From: Microvirga sp. ACRRW
GTDB lineage: Bacteria > Pseudomonadota > Alphaproteobacteria > Rhizobiales > Beijerinckiaceae
Direction: 5' to 3'
Assembly (NCBI RefSeq): GCF_022346925.1
Contig: NZ_JAKRNJ010000006.1
Coordinates: 186,001-250,000, forward strand
Length of the DNA: 64,000 nucleotides
Shown here: piece after piece, positions 26,574 to 34,726 of the stretch
Numbering within the stretch: the stretch's first letter is position 1
Layout: each line of letters starts with the position of its first letter
The notes under the pieces: model-generated
What the model was told of the DNA's origin: nothing
The model's input: only the letters and a program-made list of their open reading frames with translations
Databases searched by the model: none
Position numbers and translations under genes: made by a program

Positions 26574-27608
26574 CTATTGTAAGCTCACTCGACAGCTTTG
26601 CCGGGCGCTTAAAACAGCGGCCTCAATGAGTTCGACGATTTCTCTTGCGGAACTTGGCTCAACAGGAAGCGGCCCACCGTTCGTGATGGCGTCTGCCATC
26701 ATCAAATAGAACGTTCGCCATGAGCCAGCCTCTGGTGTTACAGAAGTCCGTCCGCCATTTGGATCTATGCGGATTCCCCACCCGCTCTCGGGCTCTATCC
26801 CGAAACCTTCGGCGGAAGGATCCATCGAGCGACGGATATGGACTTCCTGAACATCGAGACCTGGCTTCAGAAACGATCCTTTTCGACCATTCACACGATA
26901 GCGGTATCCGCCATCTGCCACGATCGAATTGGCGGCTAGCGATATTCTGAGTGGACCTTTTCCCATCCAGATCTCGAAGCCATCGTCTACGACGCCACCG
27001 GATCTCTGAATGAATACGTCAGCTTGGATCCATTCAGGTCTTCCAAATAATTGGACAGCCTGATCGAGAAGATGCGGGCCCAGATCGTAAAGCAGACCAG
27101 CTCCGTGACCTGGCTGTTCACGCCATCGATCTCGCACTTCGATGCGGAATCGGTCCCACCGTGCGTGGAACGAGAAGATCTCACCGAGAGAACCAGATTC
27201 AATCTGCTTTCGAACCGTCAGATAATCGCTATCCCATCGCCGATTGTGATAGCAGGAAAGCTTCAAATTGCGGCGATCCGCAGCTTCGATTAAGCGATCA
27301 GCCTCGCTTGTCGTTACGCAAAACGGCTTATCAATAACAACATGCTTGCCTGCTTCGAGAGCCGCCATAGCCTGTGGGAAGTGCAGCTCGTTCGGCGTTG
27401 CTAAAACGACCAAGTCTATGTCGTTCCGAACCAAAAGATCTTGGAAGTCCGTCGTCACATCTACAGTAGGCAGATCGTGAGCGATTTGCTCACGCCGCGA
27501 CGACACGACAGCACGAATAGTCATGCCGGCGGCACGGATTAGCGGCGCGTGCAGATATTGTCCCGCTAAACCGTATCCGGCCAATCCTACAGAGAGCGGC
27601 GAAGCCAT
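26574..27608 (-). CDS. Gfo/Idh/MocA-family oxidoreductase
   Basis: 344 residues from ATG 27608 (GGAAGACG upstream); ATG 27689 behind GGGAGG would add 27 residues. N-terminal Rossmann fold (LSVGLAGYGLAGQYLHAPLI), the family motif as DKPFCVT (usually EKP), and a C-terminal sheet domain with YHNRRWDSDY and DLGPHLLDQAVQLFG (H of the active site). NAD(P)-dependent oxidation or reduction of a sugar or inositol-like substrate is expected. It is the first gene of the operon and lies three bases before the permuted dehydrogenase. Confidence 0.9.
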   Translation of the reverse strand: MASPLSVGLAGYGLAGQYLHAPLIRAAGMTIRAVVSSRREQIAHDLPTVDVTTDFQDLLVRNDIDLVVLATPNELHFPQAMAALEAGKHVVIDKPFCVTTSEADRLIEAADRRNLKLSCYHNRRWDSDYLTVRKQIESGSLGEIFSFHARWDRFRIEVRDRWREQPGHGAGLLYDLGPHLLDQAVQLFGRPEWIQADVFIQRSGGVVDDGFEIWMGKGPLRISLAANSIVADGGYRYRVNGRKGSFLKPGLDVQEVHIRRSMDPSAEGFGIEPESGWGIRIDPNGGRTSVTPEAGSWRTFYLMMADAITNGGPLPVEPSSAREIVELIEAAVLSARQSCRVSLQ

Positions 27609-27975
27609 CGTCTTCCGCCGAGCTAATACGGAATCTATTTTGCTTCCTGACCCGATGCTCATCACGACCGCCTTGCCATACCCAAACATGCTCTTGGAGA
27701 CCTCCCAAAAGCTGTAATACTATTTAGCTGGCAACTAACCCGCGCTCAACCTACAGTCAAGTGGCAGATCGCTATTTTAACTTTCGGTTGCGAGTGTCCC
27801 GCCCTGGTCTCGATTACTCACGTGGAATAGCGTACGATTTCAGAGGGCCTTCTAGCGACCGGCTAGAAATCCGGCATTGGGGCCTGAGCGATCAGCCCCA
27901 GCCCCGTAGACTTCCCGCACGATAAACTGTGAGCAACGGATCCGGCCCTATGCCGATGCCCATCGGATCGGGATG

Positions 27976-28406
27976 AGTAGCAGGTGACGGTGGCGGGCCT
28001 TGTCCTCGTCCGTCAGAAGCCCGGTTCCGCCAAGGGCATGACCTTCATGACCATCGAGGACGAGACCGACGTCGCCAATCTCGTGATCTGGTCCGCCGTC
28101 TTCGAGAAGCCTCGCCGGCTGACCCTGTCGTCGGGCATGATCGGCTGCCGCGGCCAGCTTCAACGCGAGGGCTGAGTGACCCACCTGATCGCCGAGCATT
28201 TTCTCGACCTGTCCGATCTCCTACGCTCGGTGGCGGATCGCGGCACCGAATTGCGTCTGCGTAGCGGGCGAGGAGACGAGGCAAAGGCCGGCACACGTGG
28301 TTTGCTTCGCAACGGAGCAAAGGGCATTCTCGAACGGCCGGACGCTGCCAATGCAGAGTACGAACAGGACGCTGTCATCAAGGTGGCGTCGCGCAACTTT
28401 CGCTGA
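27976..28406 (+). pseudogene. Broken copy of the dnaE2 3' end
   Basis: Matches the last ~140 codons of dnaE2 (compare [32 protein letters not shown]). The aspartate codon of GDVTHL is a TGA here (28173-28175), splitting the frame. Upstream of ~27976 similarity disappears, so 85% of the gene is missing. Divergence from the intact copy is substantial, so it is either an old duplication or the remnant of another strain's dnaE2. Confidence 0.9.
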
Positions 28407-28410
28407 CGAG
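28392..28410 (+). repeat. 19-bp direct repeat at dnaE2 3' end (copy 2)
   Basis: CGCAACTTTCGCTGACGAG, identical to 19683-19701 and again covering the dnaE2 stop codon. The two copies frame the block holding the sugar-type operon. Confidence 0.6.
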
Positions 28411-28478
28411 AAGATCGTCCAGGAACCGCGCTCGGCACGTAACCGGTACGCTGGTCATGAACAGCCGCCTTCGCCTCA

Positions 28479-29870
28479 CTACCCGCCCCTCGTACTGGAT
28501 TCGTGCTCCATAAGCAGAAGTGTGACCGATGAGAGCACAGAGTTCGCCCAGATGGTGCTGCACTCGATATCGCCGTCACGCTCGAACCAGTGCGTGGCGC
28601 CTGGGATGAGATCAAACGGGATGGGGTATGCGGCCAGCGGATTATGGAACACTTCCAGCTCCTGACACCAAGCCTCGCCCCGCGGCCAGAGCGCCTCATA
28701 TTCCGGGCTGTCAACCGACAGCTTGAATGGGATTGGCTCCAGTGCGCCGGGAGTTCGGTCGTAGAGGATGCCGCTCCGGATCATCGTCAAGCCACGAGGA
28801 CGCCACCCGGCAAGGAAGCCCATGCGGTTGAACTTAGCAAGTGTCGCTGCATTGCTGAAGATAACCGCCGACAAATGAGCGAAGTTAGGATCACGAAAGA
28901 GGCCCGCCGGGATTTCGTGCTTACCCGTTAGATTGGCGATCGGCGTCCCGATCGCGCGGCGGTGCCCGCCATCTTCCTCGACATCAGCGCGCATGCCATA
29001 GAGGTAAGTAGGCAAAGCCTCCCGGCTCCAGATCATTGAGCCGGGCGCATGGAAGTCGGCGATAGCAAGGGCAAAAGATCGATCTTTCACATGGTCGAGC
29101 TCATGGTAGTTGCGCTGGAGCTTGCCGCGCAGTGTCTTAGCGAAGCGCTCGGCGGGGCTCCCGGTCAGACGCTCGTTATGGTCCTCCGGCGCATGTACCC
29201 AATCACTGAACCGGTCGGCTCGTGGGGTCTCAGAGTTGGCAGTCACGGCCTCAATCCAGCACTCGGCACCATTCTTCTCAATCCAGAAATCAGGCGAGAC
29301 ATGGTCTTGACGGACGAGCGCGCCCTGCTCGCGAAAGCAGGCGAGAAGGTAGAGTTCGAACAGCCGTGACGCAAAGTTCCTCGTCTGAAAATCAGAGACA
29401 AAGTTGGCGTCTGGGTTGGGAAGCGCGAGATAGCATTCACCGATCGCCATCAGAGCCGGCAGATGGCTGATCGTGTTCGTCAGCAACTCGAACTCCCGGG
29501 ATGTCCCGCGTGGCCCAGGCTTCATCAAAAGCGGACGGCGTCTAGCACCGGGCCGCAACGGCTCAGGCGCATCGCCGCCGCACATGCTGATTTTGAGGTT
29601 CTCAAGCGCCACTTTCGAAGTAGGATAGGGGCCACCTTCATCTACAACGGTCCAGCGATGATCGATACGCCGACGTAGGGCCAACGTGGTGAAAATACCG
29701 CGCTCCGGGTCGAGAAGGATGCAGCCGCTCGCGCTACCGCGTCCGGCTTGATAGGTGCGGAAGATTTGCACAGGATCGAAGTTGGGTCCGCGTTCGAGAG
29801 AGAGCGTGTAGAGCTCGAATTGCCGCTGGCTGATCGGTGTGATCTGCCGCTGCACATCAACGGCAGCCAT
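28479..29870 (-). CDS. Nuclease-like protein, larger paralogue (463 aa)
   Basis: ATG 29870 with GGAGG upstream. Around residues 170-215 it reads SRLFELYLLACFREQGALV, SPDFWIEKN and CWIEAVTA: an E...PD...(I)EA array of the PD-(D/E)XK type, lacking the usual lysine. A later segment (NFAHLSAVIFSNAATLAKFN and VFHNPLAAYPIP) is shared with the next gene upstream (RFANISGVIWS, YVHNPLAQIALP), so the two proteins are paralogues. Third gene of the operon from the promoter at 31425-31460. Nuclease activity is inferred from the motif array. Confidence 0.65.
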   Translation of the reverse strand: MAAVDVQRQITPISQRQFELYTLSLERGPNFDPVQIFRTYQAGRGSASGCILLDPERGIFTTLALRRRIDHRWTVVDEGGPYPTSKVALENLKISMCGGDAPEPLRPGARRRPLLMKPGPRGTSREFELLTNTISHLPALMAIGECYLALPNPDANFVSDFQTRNFASRLFELYLLACFREQGALVRQDHVSPDFWIEKNGAECWIEAVTANSETPRADRFSDWVHAPEDHNERLTGSPAERFAKTLRGKLQRNYHELDHVKDRSFALAIADFHAPGSMIWSREALPTYLYGMRADVEEDGGHRRAIGTPIANLTGKHEIPAGLFRDPNFAHLSAVIFSNAATLAKFNRMGFLAGWRPRGLTMIRSGILYDRTPGALEPIPFKLSVDSPEYEALWPRGEAWCQELEVFHNPLAAYPIPFDLIPGATHWFERDGDIECSTIWANSVLSSVTLLLMEHESSTRGG

Positions 29871-29921
29871 ACCCAGCCTCCCTGCCCTGCTGATGGCAAA
29901 TCATTCGGCGGCGGCGCGTCG

Positions 29922-30842
29922 TCATGGCGATGCGTCCGCCTGGGCCAGGATATCGCTAGCTTCCCATTCATTGCCAAGCCAAGTCGTTACGAACTCGCGA
30001 TCCCAGATGCCCCAGTTCCTGGGTAGCGCGATCTGCGCTAACGGATTGTGGACATAGGTGATTGGCCGGGCTTGGCGCGACAGATTGCCGATGCCAATTC
30101 GCGACCAGATCACACCTGATATATTGGCGAAGCGCTCGTCGACGAAGGCGGTGCGCGGAATTGGACTGCGCTCGCGCTGAATGAAGGGCGCTGGGTGAAA
30201 GCCTTCTTCAAGAATGTCTCCGGTGTCCCGATCGATGGTGACGTAGGCATCGCCGATAGGAAACAATGTCGTCATAATGAGGGGCAAGGGCCGTTCCGAG
30301 ACATAGACGCCGAATCGGCTGGCACTGATCGCGATGATGCGGGTGTCTTCCGGCGCGATCACACCTTGTTCGATGTAGCCGCTAATCTTCTGCGCCTTGG
30401 TCCAGAATGCGCCGGAAGTCCGAAGCTGCGCCTGCCGTATAGGCGCACCAACAAAACCGCCGCCTTCATTGATCGGTATAGGTCGTACAATCTGGTCTGG
30501 GCCTGAAGCGCCTTCGTCCGGAGTAATAGCCTCGATCCATATTCGGTAACCGTCCTCAAGAACGCAAAGATCCGGCTGACCGCCCTGCCGTTGGCGCTCG
30601 ACCACGGGAAGCAAGGTACGGCCCGCCTCAAGCAGTGTGCAACCAAGATACATCTCCCAGAATCGGCCATCGACGTCACGCGCAAAGCCCTGCCGGAAAT
30701 CGGGATCGGCATAGGGCTCATACCGCATCCACATCTCTTGCAGCATGGCGCGAAGCTCCTGCTCAATCTGAAACTCGGCAGCCTTCAGGTTCTCGAACGC
30801 AGGATCGAGATTGGCGCCATCAATGTCAAAGAGGTCGCTCAT
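29922..30842 (-). CDS. Nuclease-like protein, smaller paralogue (306 aa)
   Basis: Residues ~60-115 contain RFWEMYLGCTLLEAGRTLL, GGQPDLCVL and IWIEAITP, the same E...PD...IEA arrangement as the 463-residue neighbour. The C-terminal RFANISGVIWSR and YVHNPLAQIALP are also shared. No signal peptide or membrane helix. It lies 12 bases after the first operon gene and 51 before the third. The family is unnamed to me; restriction-endonuclease-like fold is a motif-based inference. Confidence 0.65.
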   Translation of the reverse strand: MSDLFDIDGANLDPAFENLKAAEFQIEQELRAMLQEMWMRYEPYADPDFRQGFARDVDGRFWEMYLGCTLLEAGRTLLPVVERQRQGGQPDLCVLEDGYRIWIEAITPDEGASGPDQIVRPIPINEGGGFVGAPIRQAQLRTSGAFWTKAQKISGYIEQGVIAPEDTRIIAISASRFGVYVSERPLPLIMTTLFPIGDAYVTIDRDTGDILEEGFHPAPFIQRERSPIPRTAFVDERFANISGVIWSRIGIGNLSRQARPITYVHNPLAQIALPRNWGIWDREFVTTWLGNEWEASDILAQADASP

Positions 30843-30854
30843 CGTCTTCTCGTC

Positions 30855-31409
30855 TCATGCCCGGCGTAGCCCCCGTTCGATCCGCACGCGATGATAGCCA
30901 TGCAAATGGACCTCCTGGCGGAGTTGCCTGATGTCGTGGACGCCAAATGCCACCGCCGCCTTCAACGGGCTGGCGAAGGTTGCATAGAAGGTCCAGCGTG
31001 TGCCAGCCGGCAATGTCGGATTCTGCCGCCGGTCAGTAATGACGACGTCGCGCGGGTCACTTGTGTTGCGAAAGGCATGGAAGGTGAACCAGTCGGACCG
31101 GCGATATCTCGCCGCTTTGGTGAAGGGCACGGACTGAACTTTCACGTCGATCTGGTCGAGTACCCAATCACGCTGCTCAAGGATCTGCCGCACCATATGG
31201 CCGACCATCTGCTTCACGCGGTCGGCTAGCACGTCCTCGCGGAATTCCGCAAGGAGTTGCTCCTCAATGCCCTCAACTGCAGGCTTTCCCAGTTCAGATG
31301 CCGTTTCGAGGCGGGCGACATTCTCGAGCCGCGTTAGAAATGCCCAGATGCGCTGGCCTAACTCGGACGCGTAGAGCGAGGCAAATTTCTCAGGTCTATA
31401 GGTGAACAT
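30855..31409 (-). CDS. Uncharacterised protein, first gene of nuclease-like operon
   Basis: Start ATG 31409 (MFTYRPEKFASLYASELGQR) behind GGATGG; the longer frame would begin upstream of the promoter. 184 residues: a helical N-terminal half (IWAFLTRLENVARLETASEL, LADRVKQMVGHMVRQILEQR) and a beta-rich C-terminal half (TRWTFYATFASPLKAAVAFG), ending Arg-rich. No recognised family. Transcription would start only ~15 bases upstream. Confidence 0.6.
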   Translation of the reverse strand: MFTYRPEKFASLYASELGQRIWAFLTRLENVARLETASELGKPAVEGIEEQLLAEFREDVLADRVKQMVGHMVRQILEQRDWVLDQIDVKVQSVPFTKAARYRRSDWFTFHAFRNTSDPRDVVITDRRQNPTLPAGTRWTFYATFASPLKAAVAFGVHDIRQLRQEVHLHGYHRVRIERGLRRA

Positions 31410-31424
31410 GACAGGCCATCCTTT

Positions 31425-31460
31425 ACCGGGCAAATATGCCCGGTTACTGGCCAATGTCAA
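31425..31460 (-). promoter_or_regulatory. Promoter with palindromic operator over the -10
   Basis: On the minus strand TTGACA (31460-31455), 17-base spacer, ATATTT (31437-31432). A perfect palindrome ACCGGGCATATTTGCCCGGT (8-bp arms, 31425-31444) covers the -10. The geometry is that of a repressor operator controlling the three genes 31409-28479. Confidence 0.8.
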
Positions 31461-31555
31461 TAGTATCGCATCAAACGGAAAAGCGAGTCGTCCCAATGCA
31501 GAGCGGCGGGCCATCCGCTATGGATCAGACGCAGTGCTTCCTCAGCAGTTAGCTG

Positions 31556-34456
31556 TTACCGGGATAGTTGTTCGGAGATATCGTACCTCCGTTCTCTTTG
31601 CCGGAAGGCTCTTGCACCACCCTCAAGAATTGCGCACACCCTATCCCGAATCCCTTGCGGACCATTATCTTCAAGAGCACCGGAGCTATACCTTATCCGG
31701 GGCAAGCCAGCTTGCTTCTGACAGTCGGCAACCACAACCTGCTCGGCGTCAGTGTTAACGACCAGGTTGGGATTATGCGTAACGAGAATTATCTGACGGT
31801 CACGCTTGGCGTGCCGAAAATGAGGGACGAGGAGCTTGTAAATCGAGTCGTTATCGAGATTTTCCTCTGGCTGGTCCACAATTAAGGGGCGGCGGTCATC
31901 CCGGTCCATAACAAGATAAAGGATAAGCAGGACAATTCCCTTTGTCCCGGGTGAGAGCTTTTCTAAGTCTGTGCCGTTGTATTTCAGACCATAGCGCAGC
32001 GATGTATGATCCAATTCGAACATCCACTCGAGCAACATCGTGGGCTGTACCGACGGCCTCAAGTACGACGGTGACTTCGACTCAACATCGAACATCGAAG
32101 CGAGCGCATCGAACGCTGCCTCGACGGCGATTCTGTTTCCTCCTGACCACGCTGGAGCTAATTCTGTCTTGGCGAACTTCTCCAGTTCGTCCAATGAGAC
32201 CGGCAGAGCGGAGTGCCGGCGTCCATCGATTAGAGCGTGGAAATTCTCAAGCCAATCGTCGATGCTGGTATGCCACCGGATCGAGAAATCGATCGGACGT
32301 TCTGCCGCATTAAGTTCCTCGAACTCCGTCCTCACTGGCGCGTACAAGTCCTCCAGGATCGCTTGCTCTCTCGTCAACGTGTCGAAGAAGGCGACGTAAG
32401 CGGCCTTCATTTCGGACCGGATCGCCGAACGGCGGTTCGCCTCCGGGCCCTCGACGTGAGCGATTTCGTCTCCCAAGCGTGCAGCGTGCTCCTCTTCTCT
32501 CGTGATCTGCGCTTGAAGCGCTTGGATCCTATCCCGCAGGACGCGGTCTTCGGAAGCACGACGCTTGACCTCGTCTAGCAGCCGTTGTGCACCGCGTATG
32601 GTTCCTGGGTAAGCGAAGTCATCCCCCTGGACTGTATTCCAATCTGTCTGAAGAGCCTCACGATGCCGTTCGATTGCTACATCGACTGTGGGACCAAACC
32701 GCGGGCGGAAGGCCTCCCGTTCGAGCCCAAGGATACCAAGGGTATCCAACATCGACTCGATCTCGCCGAAGAATCCCTCCGCGTCGGCTTTGAAAGCTTC
32801 GATACGGACCATGAGATCATCGGCAGTCAGAAGCTTTTCGCGAATGCCAGCCGCTTGAGCCTGAAGCTGCGACAGCTCTTGTTCCCGGGCGGCCAGATCC
32901 TCCGCGAACGCGGCCGCATCGCCTGTGGCGATGCTTACCACCTCCGCCCTCAAATCGTCCCGCCGCTTTTGGCAGCCGGCAAGCTCCTCGCGCTTGGAGG
33001 GGAGTGTGTCATGGCGCACCTTGAGTTGTACGAGTTCGTCAATGAGGCGCGCCATGTCCCCACGCAACCGGCTTCGCTCATTGCGCAAGGAGGCCGTGAG
33101 ACGATCTCGTAGACTGGAAAACGAGGATGAGCCGAATCGATCTCCTACCGGAGTGAAATTGAAGATGACCCTCTCGATTTCACCAACAAGCTCACGACCG
33201 TCGTAATCCTCTGAGCACAGCCGTTCTACAAATCGTTGCGAGAGATAACGAGCACGCTCGTCTCCCCCGGGATCGGACGGCGAGACAACCGTCTCCTCAC
33301 CGTTACGCCACCGAAGGCGAACGCTAACCCCGTCCAAGTAGTTGCCAGCCCTCTCAAGGAAGGACTTTCCCTCGTCGCCCTGCCAGCTTCCCGTTGCACA
33401 CGCGACGAGTTCAGCCAGAGCAGATTTGCCCGATCCTCGGGCTCCGATAATTGCGACAAGGCCAGCATTGAGTGGCAAGACGGCCGGCTCGAACCACCCC
33501 CCGCTGCCATCGCTCTCGATTGAGATGCTATCGATGACCTGGGAATCGATGTGCCTGGCGGGATGTTCTGCGTCGATGACGACCCGCTCCGCCGGCTCGT
33601 GCAGGACCTGTCTCAATCCTTCAAAGGTCGGATCCGCTTTGATCCAGCAATAGCGACGGCCGTCGGGTTCGAATAGCGTCACAAGCGCATGTGCGTCGGA
33701 GCCATGAAGGCACGGTTTTGGTCCGTTGCACCTTCTCATGGTTTCAAGGTCTATCTCATTCCCGGTCCCGCCTAACCAGAACGAACGGTCGCCTGCATTC
33801 GATGTGAAGATTGCGTGGCATCGGCTGGAAATCTGCATCCGCGCAGCGGCCCATCCCCCATTGTATGGGAGACCGCTGAGTCCATCGCGGCCTCCTGCCA
33901 TGACCAAAAGCGAGTTCGACCGAAGCCACTCCTCAGCATCGAGCCAACCGAAGAATAAGCTGGCGTCGATTTTGAACTGGTTTACACCTTCCTTGAATGC
34001 CGTGTGACGTTCGGCAAGCTGGGGATTGAAGTGGCGTCCGAGCCGCTCCAGGTCATCGGGCGTGCAAGAATAGTTTTCTCCGTTGAACTGGAATCTCAGA
34101 GCGCGGAATGCGCGTTCGATCCGATCCTCATGATCAGGTTCTTCGGGTGATATCAACAAATGCGCATTGAGGGACTGCCCGCTCGTGGTCTGCGGAGCAA
34201 GCCGAAATTCTATGTTGGGCACGAGGAGTTCGATGTTCCGGAGCCTACCCTGCTCCTTGTAGCGCCGCATGACGGAGTAGTTCCCAACGGTCAGGTAGTC
34301 TGTGACCCCAATCACCCTGACTTCGGTCTGGCCTTCTATCGCTTCCAGGTAGGCTTCCCATCCTCTAGGCCCGAATTGATCGTTGAGGGCCGTACCAGGA
34401 GTATGGACGTGAAGATCCCAGCGCCGCCATTCAGAACCCCGCGGAAAGCTAGTCAT
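31556..34456 (-). CDS. PHP-domain and SMC-like ATPase, TrlF type
   Basis: 966 residues, ATG 34456 behind GAGGGG. The N-terminal PHP domain begins WRRWDLHVHTPGTA (metal HxH at residues 16/18) and closes with CLHGSDAHA near residue 250. An SMC/Rad50-type ATPase follows: Walker A IIGARGSGKSALAE (~338-345), a coiled-coil region (residues ~480-720), and Walker B PLIVDQPEENLDND with ILVTHNPNLVVN near the end. This layout matches proteins annotated as TrlF family AAA-like ATPase. A DNA- or RNA-targeting defence role is inferred from architecture and island context. It ends ~95 bases before the promoter of the nuclease-like operon on the same strand. Confidence 0.85.
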   Translation of the reverse strand: MTSFPRGSEWRRWDLHVHTPGTALNDQFGPRGWEAYLEAIEGQTEVRVIGVTDYLTVGNYSVMRRYKEQGRLRNIELLVPNIEFRLAPQTTSGQSLNAHLLISPEEPDHEDRIERAFRALRFQFNGENYSCTPDDLERLGRHFNPQLAERHTAFKEGVNQFKIDASLFFGWLDAEEWLRSNSLLVMAGGRDGLSGLPYNGGWAAARMQISSRCHAIFTSNAGDRSFWLGGTGNEIDLETMRRCNGPKPCLHGSDAHALVTLFEPDGRRYCWIKADPTFEGLRQVLHEPAERVVIDAEHPARHIDSQVIDSISIESDGSGGWFEPAVLPLNAGLVAIIGARGSGKSALAELVACATGSWQGDEGKSFLERAGNYLDGVSVRLRWRNGEETVVSPSDPGGDERARYLSQRFVERLCSEDYDGRELVGEIERVIFNFTPVGDRFGSSSFSSLRDRLTASLRNERSRLRGDMARLIDELVQLKVRHDTLPSKREELAGCQKRRDDLRAEVVSIATGDAAAFAEDLAAREQELSQLQAQAAGIREKLLTADDLMVRIEAFKADAEGFFGEIESMLDTLGILGLEREAFRPRFGPTVDVAIERHREALQTDWNTVQGDDFAYPGTIRGAQRLLDEVKRRASEDRVLRDRIQALQAQITREEEHAARLGDEIAHVEGPEANRRSAIRSEMKAAYVAFFDTLTREQAILEDLYAPVRTEFEELNAAERPIDFSIRWHTSIDDWLENFHALIDGRRHSALPVSLDELEKFAKTELAPAWSGGNRIAVEAAFDALASMFDVESKSPSYLRPSVQPTMLLEWMFELDHTSLRYGLKYNGTDLEKLSPGTKGIVLLILYLVMDRDDRRPLIVDQPEENLDNDSIYKLLVPHFRHAKRDRQIILVTHNPNLVVNTDAEQVVVADCQKQAGLPRIRYSSGALEDNGPQGIRDRVCAILEGGARAFRQRERRYDISEQLSR

Positions 34457-34726
34457 GTGCCCCTCAACTCCTGCGACCGGCGGCTGAGCCGCTAGGCAGT
34501 CTTACCGAACTGTTGAATCATTCATCGCATGTTGCGGAATCTCCGACCAGAGAACGGAACCGGTACGGGTCACGACAGATACCGCGATGTGAAGGATTTT
34601 TGGCCCCACCATGAGTTGGCACGCGCCTTAGGCAACCTAGGCCAGAGAGAATGATCGCTTCTTGGTCGCTATGCTTCCTACTGGAGGCGATGGCGGCCAA
34701 TGCAAGCGGTTCTTAAACCATTCAAA

